From Propionibacteriaceae bacterium (GTDB taxonomy: Bacteria > Actinomycetota > Actinomycetes > Propionibacteriales > Propionibacteriaceae), in assembly GCA_024636075.1 (NCBI GenBank), contig JAGXHS010000082.1, positions 1-12,559 of the forward strand: 12,559 nucleotides of DNA, given 5' to 3'. The stretch's first letter is position 1. Every line of letters begins with the position of its first letter. This document shows positions 1-6,712 of the stretch, piece by piece. Below the pieces are notes generated by a model, which worked only from the letters and a program-made list of their open reading frames with translations, did not search any database and was not told the DNA's origin. Both the position numbers and the translations under genes were made by a program.

Positions 1-1130
1 CCGCGCAATTCCATTGCCCTGTCGAAGTCACCGGCCTCGATGCATCTGGGAACTTCTCTGGTCCGTTCGACGGCTTCCATCAGGTCGAGTCGGTGCACAC
101 GGTTGCCTCGAATCCCCAGCACTTGGCCGGGGGTTTCGGGGGTGGCCTCAAGGATATCCAGGACGGCCTGGTACCCAAGCCAGGTCGGTGCCCAGCGATC
201 ATAGGCACTTGGCACGCCACCGCGCTGGACGTGTCCGAGAATGGTGACCCGGGCGTCCTCCTGGAGGCGCTCCTGGATCACCGAACGAACGTATTCGCTG
301 CTGATCGGGTTGCCCGCACGATCTCGGGCCCCCTCGGCGACCAGCACGATGGAATCTCGTCTTCCCGCCACTCGACCACGCTTCAGTTCACGGCACATCT
401 TCTCCTCCCACCCGTCCTCGGGAGGGTGCTCGGGAATCAGGGTGTAGTCACAGCCGCCAGCCACCGCAGCCATCAGCGCCAGATACCCGCAGTGCCGGCC
501 CATCACCTCGACCACGAAACTGCGCTGATGGCTGGCCGCGGTGCTGGCGATGGCATCGATCGCATCGACGATTCGGTGCAGCGCCGAGTCGGCACCGATG
601 GTCATGTCAGTGCCGACCAGGTCGTTGTCGATGCTGCCGACGAGTCCGGCAATCATCAACACCGGATGTTCATCGGCGAGATCCTGTGGGATCTCGCCCC
701 GTTCGACGAGTTCGGCGAGCAGCTCCGGCCACTCCTCACTGAAGGTATTCAGCCCCGACAGTGACCCGTCGCCACCGATGACGACCAGCCGGTCGATCCC
801 GTGCTGCAGCAGGTTCCGGGCCGCGCTCCGTCGACCGTCACGCTCGCGGAAGTCCTTGCTGCGGAAGGTGCCAATGATGGTGCCACCCCTGTGCAGAATG
901 TTGCCCACGTCGTTCCAGCCGAAGCGCCGGATTCCGTTGCCCCCGTCGACCATGCCCTGATAGCCCTCGAAGATGGCGTACACCTCGGCACCCCTCGACA
1001 GGGCGGTGCGCACCACTGCGCGCACAGCGGCGTTCATGCCCTGGGCGTCGCCGCCGGAGGTGAGAATTCCGATCTTGGTATGCCGTTGGCCAACGTCGGG
1101 GGCTTCGGGGCTCTGCGATTCGGTGTTCAC
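1..1130 (-). CDS. pfkA: 6-phosphofructokinase, eukaryote-type, N-terminal catalytic half (partial, cut by left edge)
   Basis: ATP-dependent phosphorylation of fructose 6-phosphate to fructose 1,6-bisphosphate in cytosolic glycolysis. About 376 codons are visible and the frame is still open at base 1. Motifs seen: LTSGGDAQGMNAA (residues 23-35), GTIIGTFRSKDFRERDGR (83-100), GGDGSLSG (119-126, with Gly122 as in ATP rather than PPi enzymes), VGSIDND (164-170, with catalytic-type Asp168), TDMTIGADSALHRI (174-187), VEVMGRHCGYLAL (207-219) and LGHVQRGG (298-305). An insertion (about 131-158) and the phrases SHQR and EATPETP match the N-terminal half of animal PFK. Those enzymes have two tandem PFK domains (about 750-780 aa), so a second, regulatory half probably follows beyond the edge; this is inference. 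The start is GTG at 1130. An ATG eight bases upstream is out of frame and stops at once, and no other in-frame start is near. A GGAGG sits almost on the GTG, closer than usual. It lies 71 bases downstream of the antiporter gene. Confidence 0.93.
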   Translation of the reverse strand, partial: MNTESQSPEAPDVGQRHTKIGILTSGGDAQGMNAAVRAVVRTALSRGAEVYAIFEGYQGMVDGGNGIRRFGWNDVGNILHRGGTIIGTFRSKDFRERDGRRSAARNLLQHGIDRLVVIGGDGSLSGLNTFSEEWPELLAELVERGEIPQDLADEHPVLMIAGLVGSIDNDLVGTDMTIGADSALHRIVDAIDAIASTAASHQRSFVVEVMGRHCGYLALMAAVAGGCDYTLIPEHPPEDGWEEKMCRELKRGRVAGRRDSIVLVAEGARDRAGNPISSEYVRSVIQERLQEDARVTILGHVQRGGVPSAYDRWAPTWLGYQAVLDILEATPETPGQVLGIRGNRVHRLDLMEAVERTREVPRCIEAGDFDRAMELR

Positions 1131-1159
1131 CCCTCCATCTTCTCGTGAACGGGGGTGTA

Positions 1160-1180
1160 GGTCACCAAGTTTGTGACACC
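1160..1180. promoter_or_regulatory. Inverted repeat between antiporter and pfk genes
   Basis: GTCAC (1161-1165) and GTGAC (1173-1177) form an inverted repeat around a 7-base loop, with GG/CC flanks that extend pairing imperfectly. It lies 30-50 bases upstream of the GTG of the phosphofructokinase gene, in the 71-bp gap after the antiporter stop. It could be an operator for pfk or a weak hairpin in the transcript. The arms are in the opposite order to a CRP/GlxR site (TGTGA...TCACA), so I do not call it one. There is no U-run that would make it a convincing terminator. Confidence 0.3.
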
Positions 1181-1201
1181 GGGGAGCGTTTTGCCCATTT
1201 G

Positions 1202-3058
1202 TCACCCGCCGGACAACTGGTGGATGTAGCACCAGCGCCAGGTCTCTCCGGGTTCCATCGACTGCATGACGGGGTGGCCGGTCTGCTCGAAGTGGCGGGT
1301 CGCGTGCTGTCCCAACGAAGAATCACAGCAGCCGACGTGTCCGCAGGTCAGGCACAGACGAAGGTGCACCGGCGCGAGACCCTGCGCGATGCACTCCGGA
1401 CAGCCCTGCGGCGTCAACGGCTGGACGCTGTCGACGGCGGCAGCCAGATGGGGACACCCGGCCTGGACGTTGCGCGGTCGAATCGGCGCGGCCCGCGTCC
1501 ATTCGGCGCGGCTGCTGTAGCGCTGCAGCGCCGATTCCTCCAGATCCAGTGCGGCCAGGACTGCACTCAGCACGTCATGCTCCACCATGGCGTTGTCACG
1601 CAGCCGGAGGACCTCGTCCCGCTCGGCCCGCAGCGCCACCCTCCGGAGCCGCCGCATCGTTTGCGAAGGGGTCTCAGTCTCCGTTTCCGTCGTGCCGAGT
1701 CGCTCCCAGATGTTGTTCACCCTGGCGTCGCCCCGCTTGCGCAACAGTCGCAACGCAGCGTCGTCGTCCTGACCGGCCGCCCGCTCGGCAGCCGCCAGAC
1801 CGGCGTTCACCGCGGACCGATAGACCGACGCCTCCTGCAGTGTGTCCTCCCGTGGATCAGGCCCCTGTACACCCAGGCGACGGGCCAGCCAGGCCAGTGT
1901 CCAACCTTGCAGCAGCAGCGTTCCCACCGTCACGGCAAGCGCGACCACGATCAACGCCGGCCGGTGTGGGGTGCGGTAGGGCAGGGTGAGGGCCGCCGCC
2001 AGGGTGACCACCCCCCGCATTCCGGCCCAGCCGATCAGCAGCGACTCTCGCCAGTCACTCAGCCGGGTGCCCCCGGCGAGGATCAGGGCGCGGGTGGCGA
2101 AGATCCACACCAGTCGAAGCAGGATCACGGCTGCGAGGGTGGCACCGGACGCGGCGGCCAGAACAGGCATCGAAATGGAATCGTTGTTGATGCCCTGCAG
2201 GATGTCGCGCGTCTGCAAGCCGATGAGCAGGAAGACCGAGTTCTCCAACAGAAACTGCACGGTGCGCCAGTTGATGCTGGCGCCCAGTCGGGTCTGGCCG
2301 GTCAGCACCCGGGGAGTGCCGTGGCCGATGATCAGCCCGGCGACCACCACCGACAACACGCCCGAAGCATGCAGTGCCTCAGCCGGAAGGTAGGCCACGA
2401 ACGGTGCCAGCAGACTGACCGCCGTGATCGTCAACCAGTCATCGAGGCGCCCCACCACCCACAGGTAGACCTTGGCGATCAGAGCTCCGATGACCAGGGC
2501 GATCACCACCGCCAGCACGAAGTCGAGGACAGCCGGGAACAGCGCTACGGATGCGCCGAGTGCAGCGATGGCTGTCCGCAGACCGACCAGAGCTGTGGCG
2601 TCGTTCACCAGCGACTCCCCTTCGAGGACAGTCACCACTCGACGCGGCATCCCGACACTGCGGGCAACCGACGTCGCCGCCACCGCGTCGGGGGGAGCCA
2701 CGACTGCCCCCAGAGCAATGGCAGCAGCCCAGCTGACCGGCAACACGGCATGCACGACGACGCCCACCCCGAGAGCCGTGAAGATCACCAGCCCCACGCT
2801 CAACCACCCGATGGCAGCGATGTTGCGGCGGAAATCGATCAACGACGTGTCCACCGCTGCCGAGTAGAGCAGCGGGGGCAGCAGACCGACCAGGACGAGC
2901 TCCGGCGAAAGGTCAGGTGCGTTGACGAACGGCAGATAGCTACCCAGCAACCCGACGATCAGCAGTGTCAGCGGTGGGTTGAGGCGCCAACGACGACAGC
3001 CTGTGGTCACCGCGAGCACCGTCACCACGAAGCTCACGATGCCCATCGCCAATCCCAT
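1202..3058 (-). CDS. CPA1-family Na+/H+ antiporter with C-terminal UBP-type zinc finger
   Basis: A 618-aa inner-membrane cation/proton antiporter expected to exchange Na+ (or K+) for H+ in pH and salt homeostasis. The first 400 or so residues form many hydrophobic helices with CPA1 signatures: APPDAVA (121-127), EGESLVNDATALV (146-158, whose Asn-Asp pair is typical of this family) and GMRGVVTLA late in the membrane domain. A polar, charged cytoplasmic segment follows (about 400-530). The last 84 residues (535-618) are a zf-UBP domain: Cys535, His537, Cys553, Cys556, Cys569, Cys572, Cys577, His585, His589 and His595, with TGHP and a final WCY. zf-UBP domains of eukaryotic deubiquitinases bind ubiquitin C-termini; the bacterial ligand is unknown. 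The start is ATG at 3058; ATG at 3046 is an alternative. It is transcribed divergently from the siderophore-reductase operon and lies upstream of pfk. Confident on family, less on the transported ion. Confidence 0.92.
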   Translation of the reverse strand: MGLAMGIVSFVVTVLAVTTGCRRWRLNPPLTLLIVGLLGSYLPFVNAPDLSPELVLVGLLPPLLYSAAVDTSLIDFRRNIAAIGWLSVGLVIFTALGVGVVVHAVLPVSWAAAIALGAVVAPPDAVAATSVARSVGMPRRVVTVLEGESLVNDATALVGLRTAIAALGASVALFPAVLDFVLAVVIALVIGALIAKVYLWVVGRLDDWLTITAVSLLAPFVAYLPAEALHASGVLSVVVAGLIIGHGTPRVLTGQTRLGASINWRTVQFLLENSVFLLIGLQTRDILQGINNDSISMPVLAAASGATLAAVILLRLVWIFATRALILAGGTRLSDWRESLLIGWAGMRGVVTLAAALTLPYRTPHRPALIVVALAVTVGTLLLQGWTLAWLARRLGVQGPDPREDTLQEASVYRSAVNAGLAAAERAAGQDDDAALRLLRKRGDARVNNIWERLGTTETETETPSQTMRRLRRVALRAERDEVLRLRDNAMVEHDVLSAVLAALDLEESALQRYSSRAEWTRAAPIRPRNVQAGCPHLAAAVDSVQPLTPQGCPECIAQGLAPVHLRLCLTCGHVGCCDSSLGQHATRHFEQTGHPVMQSMEPGETWRWCYIHQLSGG

Positions 3059-3141
3059 GGCGCCATTCTGGCGTACTGCAGGGGTGTGGCCCGAATCGCT
3101 TCGGATTGGTCGAGTCCAACCGACTGCGGCACAGTGGAGCC
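3059..3141. promoter_or_regulatory. Divergent intergenic region with two small palindromes
   Basis: These 83 bp separate the antiporter (minus) from the siderophore-reductase operon (plus), so promoters for both probably lie here. Two short inverted repeats are visible: CCGAA-TCGC-TTCGG (3091-3104) and TTGG-TCGAGT-CCAA (3106-3119). Either could be an operator. I see no convincing -35/-10 pair and no match to the DtxR/IdeR iron box (TTAGGTTAGGCTAACCTAA). Confidence 0.35.
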
Positions 3142-3912
3142 ATGTCCGAACGCAGGGGATACCACCAATGGCCGATGAGTGTGGCGGCAGTGGATCGTCC
3201 TGCTGAATGCGTGCGGCGTTTCACCTTCCGTGCCGACGAGTTCGCCACGATGCCCCGGTTGGGCGTCGACGAGTCGTTCGGCCTGATGATGCCGTTGGCG
3301 GGGAAGCAATTCGTCATGCCGGATGCCGGGCGGCTGAACGCCCGCTCAGCGATCCAGGCGATGCCCGAGGAGACGCGTCCGGAGATGCGCTGGTACAGCA
3401 TTCGGGCGCTGGATGCCGAACGGGGAGAACTGACCGCCGATGTGGTGCTGCACGGTGATTCCGGGCCGGGGTCGGCGTGGGCCGCGAGAGCCGAGTCCGG
3501 CGAGATCGTCGGCTTCCGCTCCGGCGCGGCAGAGTACGTCGCGCCGCTGGCCGGTGAGAACCAGCTGTTGATCGCCGACGAGACGGCAGTTCCGGCGCTG
3601 GCAGCCATCGCCGATTCGCTGGCCGACACCTCGGGTGTGGAAGCGATCATCGAGATACCTGACCAGCGGTACCTGGCCGAGCTGGATCTGCCGATCCCAC
3701 TCACGGTGCTGCGCCGCGGGAACCAACCACCGGGACGGATGGCGTTGGATCGTCTGGTGGAATCCCCACCGGCGGACGTGCGCAGTGCCTGGGTCTGTGG
3801 TGAATCCGGGATGGTCACGGGCCTGCGGCGGCATTTGGTGACGGCAGCTGGCCTCGATCGTCGAAGCGTGCACTTCTCCGGGTACTGGAAGGTGGGACGG
3901 GCGCGGCTGTGA
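3142..3912 (+). CDS. Siderophore-interacting protein (FAD/NAD(P)H ferric-siderophore reductase)
   Basis: A 256-aa soluble flavoprotein of the SIP/ViuB family. Members reduce ferric siderophores in the cytosol so that iron is released. The N-terminal FAD-binding barrel carries RWYSIR (83-88), the equivalent of the family's RxYT/S flavin motif, followed by VVLHGDSGPGSAWA (101-114). The C-terminal NAD(P)H-binding half carries LLIADETAVPAL (142-153), CGESGMVTGLRRHL (219-232) and the closing GYWKVG (247-252). The start is ATG 3142, preceded by GGAG at 3136-3139 (a short 2-base gap). A TTG at 3106 would add 12 residues with no family counterpart. The last bases overlap the MATE gene by GTGA, so the two are co-transcribed and probably translationally coupled. 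Confidence 0.93.
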   Translation: MSERRGYHQWPMSVAAVDRPAECVRRFTFRADEFATMPRLGVDESFGLMMPLAGKQFVMPDAGRLNARSAIQAMPEETRPEMRWYSIRALDAERGELTADVVLHGDSGPGSAWAARAESGEIVGFRSGAAEYVAPLAGENQLLIADETAVPALAAIADSLADTSGVEAIIEIPDQRYLAELDLPIPLTVLRRGNQPPGRMALDRLVESPPADVRSAWVCGESGMVTGLRRHLVTAAGLDRRSVHFSGYWKVGRARL

Positions 3913-5273
3913 GCGAGACCACCGGAACACGGAGCCACTCCCGCGAGATCCTGTCCCTGGCGGTTCCGGCGTTCCTCGCCCTGGTGGCAGAGCCGCTGTT
4001 CCTGCTGGCCGATTCTGCCATCGTGGGCCATCTCGGTACCCAGGCCCTGGCCGGCCTGGGCGTGGCCAGCGCCATCCTGCTGAGCGCTGTGGGCGTGTTC
4101 GTCTTCCTCGCCTACGCCACCACCTCGGTCGTGGCGCGCCAGCTGGGCGCTGGCAATCTGCGCGGTGCCTTGGCTGCCGGAGTGGATGGAGCCTGGCTGG
4201 CGCTGATCCTCGGCCTGGTCGCGGGGACGGGCATCTGGCTGGCAGCGGAACCACTGGTGAGGTTCTTCGGTGCGTCCGACGAGGCCGTGCAGCAGGGAGT
4301 CAGCTACCTCCAGGTGGCGGCGGTCGGTATTCCGTTCATGCTGATCACGCTGTCTGCCTCGGGCGTGTTGCGGGGGTTGCAGGACACCCGAACGCCCTTG
4401 GTGGTCTCAGTGGTTGCGTTCAGTGCCAATGTGGTGATGAACCTGGTCTTCGTCCACGTGTTCGGGTGGGGGATCGCTGGTTCCGCCTGGGGGACTGTGA
4501 TCGCTCAGGCGTTCATGGCGACCACGCTGCTCGCCGTGGTGATCCGCGGTGCCACCCGGCACCAGGCGGAGCTGAGGCCCGATCCACTTCGGGTGCTGCG
4601 TGCGGCGAGACACGGTGCGCCACTGCTGGTCCGGACGCTGGCCTTGCGAGCGATTCTGCTGGTGACGACATGGGTCGCCGCCGGGTTGGGCGATGTTCCG
4701 TTGGCTGCCTATCAGGTGTCGTCGACGATCTGGTCCACCCTGGCCTTCGCCATGGACGCTCTGGCCATCGCGGCTCAGGCGTTGACCGGTCGTGCGCTGG
4801 GGTCCGGCGACATCGACGCCGTTCGTGGCGCGAACAAGTTGATGATCCGGTGGGGTCTCGCTGCAGGCGCCGTGCTGGGTCTGGGGGTGCTGGCCGTGCA
4901 CCGGGTGGCGCCACTGCTGTTCACCGGGGAGCCCGCTGTCCAGGACGCCATTTCGGTGGCGTTGATCGTGGTCGGATTGTCAGCTCCACTGAGTGGCTAC
5001 ATCTTCGTCGTCGACGGTGTCCTGATCGGAGCCGGTGATGGCCGGTGGCTGGCTGGTGCCATGACCTGGACGCTGGTCGGCTACCTGCCGCTGGCGTTGG
5101 CTGTCCACCTCACGGGGGATCGGCTGTTGCAGGGTGTCGGGTCGATCAGTGGTTCCAGCTGGGCAGTCGGATGGCTGTGGGTGGCCTTCACCGGGTTCAT
5201 GCTGATCCGGGGGGCCTTGATGGGATTGCGGATGCGTGGCACCGACTGGATGGTGGTCGGCGCTCATCGCTGA
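3909..5273 (+). CDS. MATE family efflux transporter (DinF subfamily)
   Basis: A 454-aa inner-membrane multidrug/toxic-compound exporter, predicted to have about 12 helices and to be driven by a Na+ or H+ gradient. Family features seen: AVPAFLALVAEPLFLLADSA near the N terminus, then VGHLGTQALAGLGVA. The mid-protein signature VAAVGIPFMLITLSASGVLR is followed by GLQDTRTPL and then ANVVMNLVFV. The second half repeats the fold (LAAYQVSSTIW, ALAIAAQALTGRALGSGD). The length is normal. The start is GTG 3909, overlapping the SIP stop as GTGA. Pairing with a siderophore reductase suggests, but does not show, a role in exporting a siderophore or detoxifying a metal chelate. It converges with nuoN across a 33-bp gap in which I see no clear terminator hairpin. 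Confidence 0.94.
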   Translation: MSETTGTRSHSREILSLAVPAFLALVAEPLFLLADSAIVGHLGTQALAGLGVASAILLSAVGVFVFLAYATTSVVARQLGAGNLRGALAAGVDGAWLALILGLVAGTGIWLAAEPLVRFFGASDEAVQQGVSYLQVAAVGIPFMLITLSASGVLRGLQDTRTPLVVSVVAFSANVVMNLVFVHVFGWGIAGSAWGTVIAQAFMATTLLAVVIRGATRHQAELRPDPLRVLRAARHGAPLLVRTLALRAILLVTTWVAAGLGDVPLAAYQVSSTIWSTLAFAMDALAIAAQALTGRALGSGDIDAVRGANKLMIRWGLAAGAVLGLGVLAVHRVAPLLFTGEPAVQDAISVALIVVGLSAPLSGYIFVVDGVLIGAGDGRWLAGAMTWTLVGYLPLALAVHLTGDRLLQGVGSISGSSWAVGWLWVAFTGFMLIRGALMGLRMRGTDWMVVGAHR

Positions 5274-5306
5274 CCCGGCTTTCGCCATGGTCTGGCTGGC
5301 GCGGCA

Positions 5307-6704
5307 TCATCCGAGAACCCCCAGGATCAGTCCTGCCCCGGCCCCCATGACAACACTCAGTGCCGCGAGTGTCACCGACGAGATGGCTGACCACCGAGCC
5401 GGTGTGACGGCACCGGACGCCGAGGTGTGGATGGACCCACCGCTGCCGTAGACGGGGGAAATCCAGCGTAGGTAGTAGAAGAGGCTGATCAATGAATTGA
5501 TGAAGACCACCACTGCGAGCCAGGCGAGCCCACCATCCCAGGCAGCGGCGGTGGTGATCAGTTTTCCCGCGAAGACCGCGGTGGGCGGGGTGCCCACCAG
5601 GCCCAGCAGGGCGACGATGAGGGCAGCGCCCAGCCATGGGTGCGACCGCCCGGTGCCGCGATAGGAATCCAGCGTCCGACGATCGGGGAAGGCAGTGCTG
5701 ACCGCGAAAGCTGCGAGGTTGGTCACGGTGTATCCGGCGAGGTAGAGCAGCAACGCGGGGAGCGCCGAGTCGACCATCCCGGCGACGCTGACCGGGACCA
5801 GCATGTAGCCCACCTGGCTCACCGTGGACCAGCCGAGCAGGCGCCGCGGATCCTTTTGCCAGTAGGCCGCGAGGTTGCCGAGCGTCATGCTGGCAGTGGC
5901 CAGCACCGCGACCAGCAACGGCCAGGCCAGGGTGTCGGGTAGCAGGTCGACGATCCGGTAGATGGCGATCATGGCGCCGATCTTGGGAACGGTGGTGAGG
6001 AAGGCCGCGACCGCGCCGCCGGCACCCTGGGCGGCGTCAGGCACCCAGAAGTGTCCCGGGACACCACCGGCTTTGAACAACAACCCCGCCAGGACGGCCA
6101 CCACTCCTGCCGCCACGGCTCCCGTCGGTGCGGCGCCGAGGCGTTGCGCAAGTTCCGGATAGGAACTGGTGGCTGAGATGCCGTAGAGAAGGATGATCCC
6201 AACCAGCAGCACGATGCCGAACAGCGAACCCAGGAGATAGGTCTTCATCGACGCCTCCGCACCCTCGGAGGTGCCCGCGATCCCGATGAGTCCGTAGAGC
6301 GGGATGCTGGCAAGCAGGAACGCGACGGCCAGCACGAGGAGGTCATTGGCGCCGGCCAGCACCACCGTGCCGGTGGTGGAGAACAGCAGCAGTGCATAGG
6401 TCTCGCTCTCCCGCACCGAACCGGCAATCCCGTCCGATGCCAGAGCAAGCACGACGAGTGTGCCGAATGCCGCCACAATCCTCGCCACACCTGTGGCGAC
6501 GTCGATGGTGAAGGTGCCGTTCATCGGGAACTGGGTTGGCCCCGGCAACGCGATCCCAGCGGCGACCATTGCGGACAGGAGGGCTGCGGCGGCAATGATG
6601 CGCGTCACCCACTGCCGCTGACGGGGCTGGAAGGAGCCGGTGATCAGCACCGCCAGCCCGCCAACGAAGAGCAGGATCTCGGGAAGCAGCTGCATCGGCT
6701 GCAT
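5307..6704 (-). CDS. nuoN: NADH-quinone oxidoreductase subunit N-like (membrane arm, antiporter-type)
   Basis: A 465-aa polytopic subunit of the Mrp-antiporter-like family (PF00361), one of three proton-channel subunits of complex I. Visible landmarks: GAEASMKTYLLG (148-159), LLFKAGGVPGHFWVPDAAQG (208-227) with TM7 Lys211, TTVPK with Lys241, DPRRLLGWSTVSQVGYML (285-302), and GTPPTAVFAGK with Lys381 (371-381). Anomaly: in the TM5 motif DLLVLAVAFLLASIPLY (121-137) the glutamate expected at position 130 (E. coli Glu133, motif LELMSLPLY) is Leu. The codon reads CTG directly in the sequence. It starts with ATG at 6704, eight bases after nuoM, and is the last gene of the operon. Identity as a NuoN-type subunit is firm; its pumping competence is uncertain. 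Confidence 0.92.
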   Translation of the reverse strand: MQPMQLLPEILLFVGGLAVLITGSFQPRQRQWVTRIIAAAALLSAMVAAGIALPGPTQFPMNGTFTIDVATGVARIVAAFGTLVVLALASDGIAGSVRESETYALLLFSTTGTVVLAGANDLLVLAVAFLLASIPLYGLIGIAGTSEGAEASMKTYLLGSLFGIVLLVGIILLYGISATSSYPELAQRLGAAPTGAVAAGVVAVLAGLLFKAGGVPGHFWVPDAAQGAGGAVAAFLTTVPKIGAMIAIYRIVDLLPDTLAWPLLVAVLATASMTLGNLAAYWQKDPRRLLGWSTVSQVGYMLVPVSVAGMVDSALPALLLYLAGYTVTNLAAFAVSTAFPDRRTLDSYRGTGRSHPWLGAALIVALLGLVGTPPTAVFAGKLITTAAAWDGGLAWLAVVVFINSLISLFYYLRWISPVYGSGGSIHTSASGAVTPARWSAISSVTLAALSVVMGAGAGLILGVLG

Positions 6705-6712
6705 GAGTTGGA

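Noticed and set aside
93..764. A 223-codon plus-strand open frame opposite phosphofructokinase
   Set aside because: It is antisense to strongly conserved PFK motifs, with low-complexity His/Asp/Gly composition and no family signature.
1202..1213. The antiporter's C terminus ends in Ser-Gly-Gly, like a ubiquitin-type tail
   Set aside because: Two terminal glycines after a zinc finger are easily explained by chance. There is no beta-grasp domain and no processing site, so I do not propose conjugation.
3059..3141. Iron box (DtxR/IdeR site) upstream of the siderophore-interacting protein
   Set aside because: No stretch resembles the 19-bp consensus. The two small palindromes present do not match it.
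1145..3178. A 677-codon open frame on the plus strand across the antiporter gene
   Set aside because: It is antisense to a gene with clear CPA1 and zf-UBP motifs. Its translation is rich in Arg, Gln, His and Gly without domains, as expected from the complementary strand of high-GC coding DNA.
5274..5306. Possible bidirectional terminator between the MATE gene and nuoN
   Set aside because: The 33-bp convergent gap has no stable GC stem followed by a T-run on either strand, only a short CCATGG palindrome.
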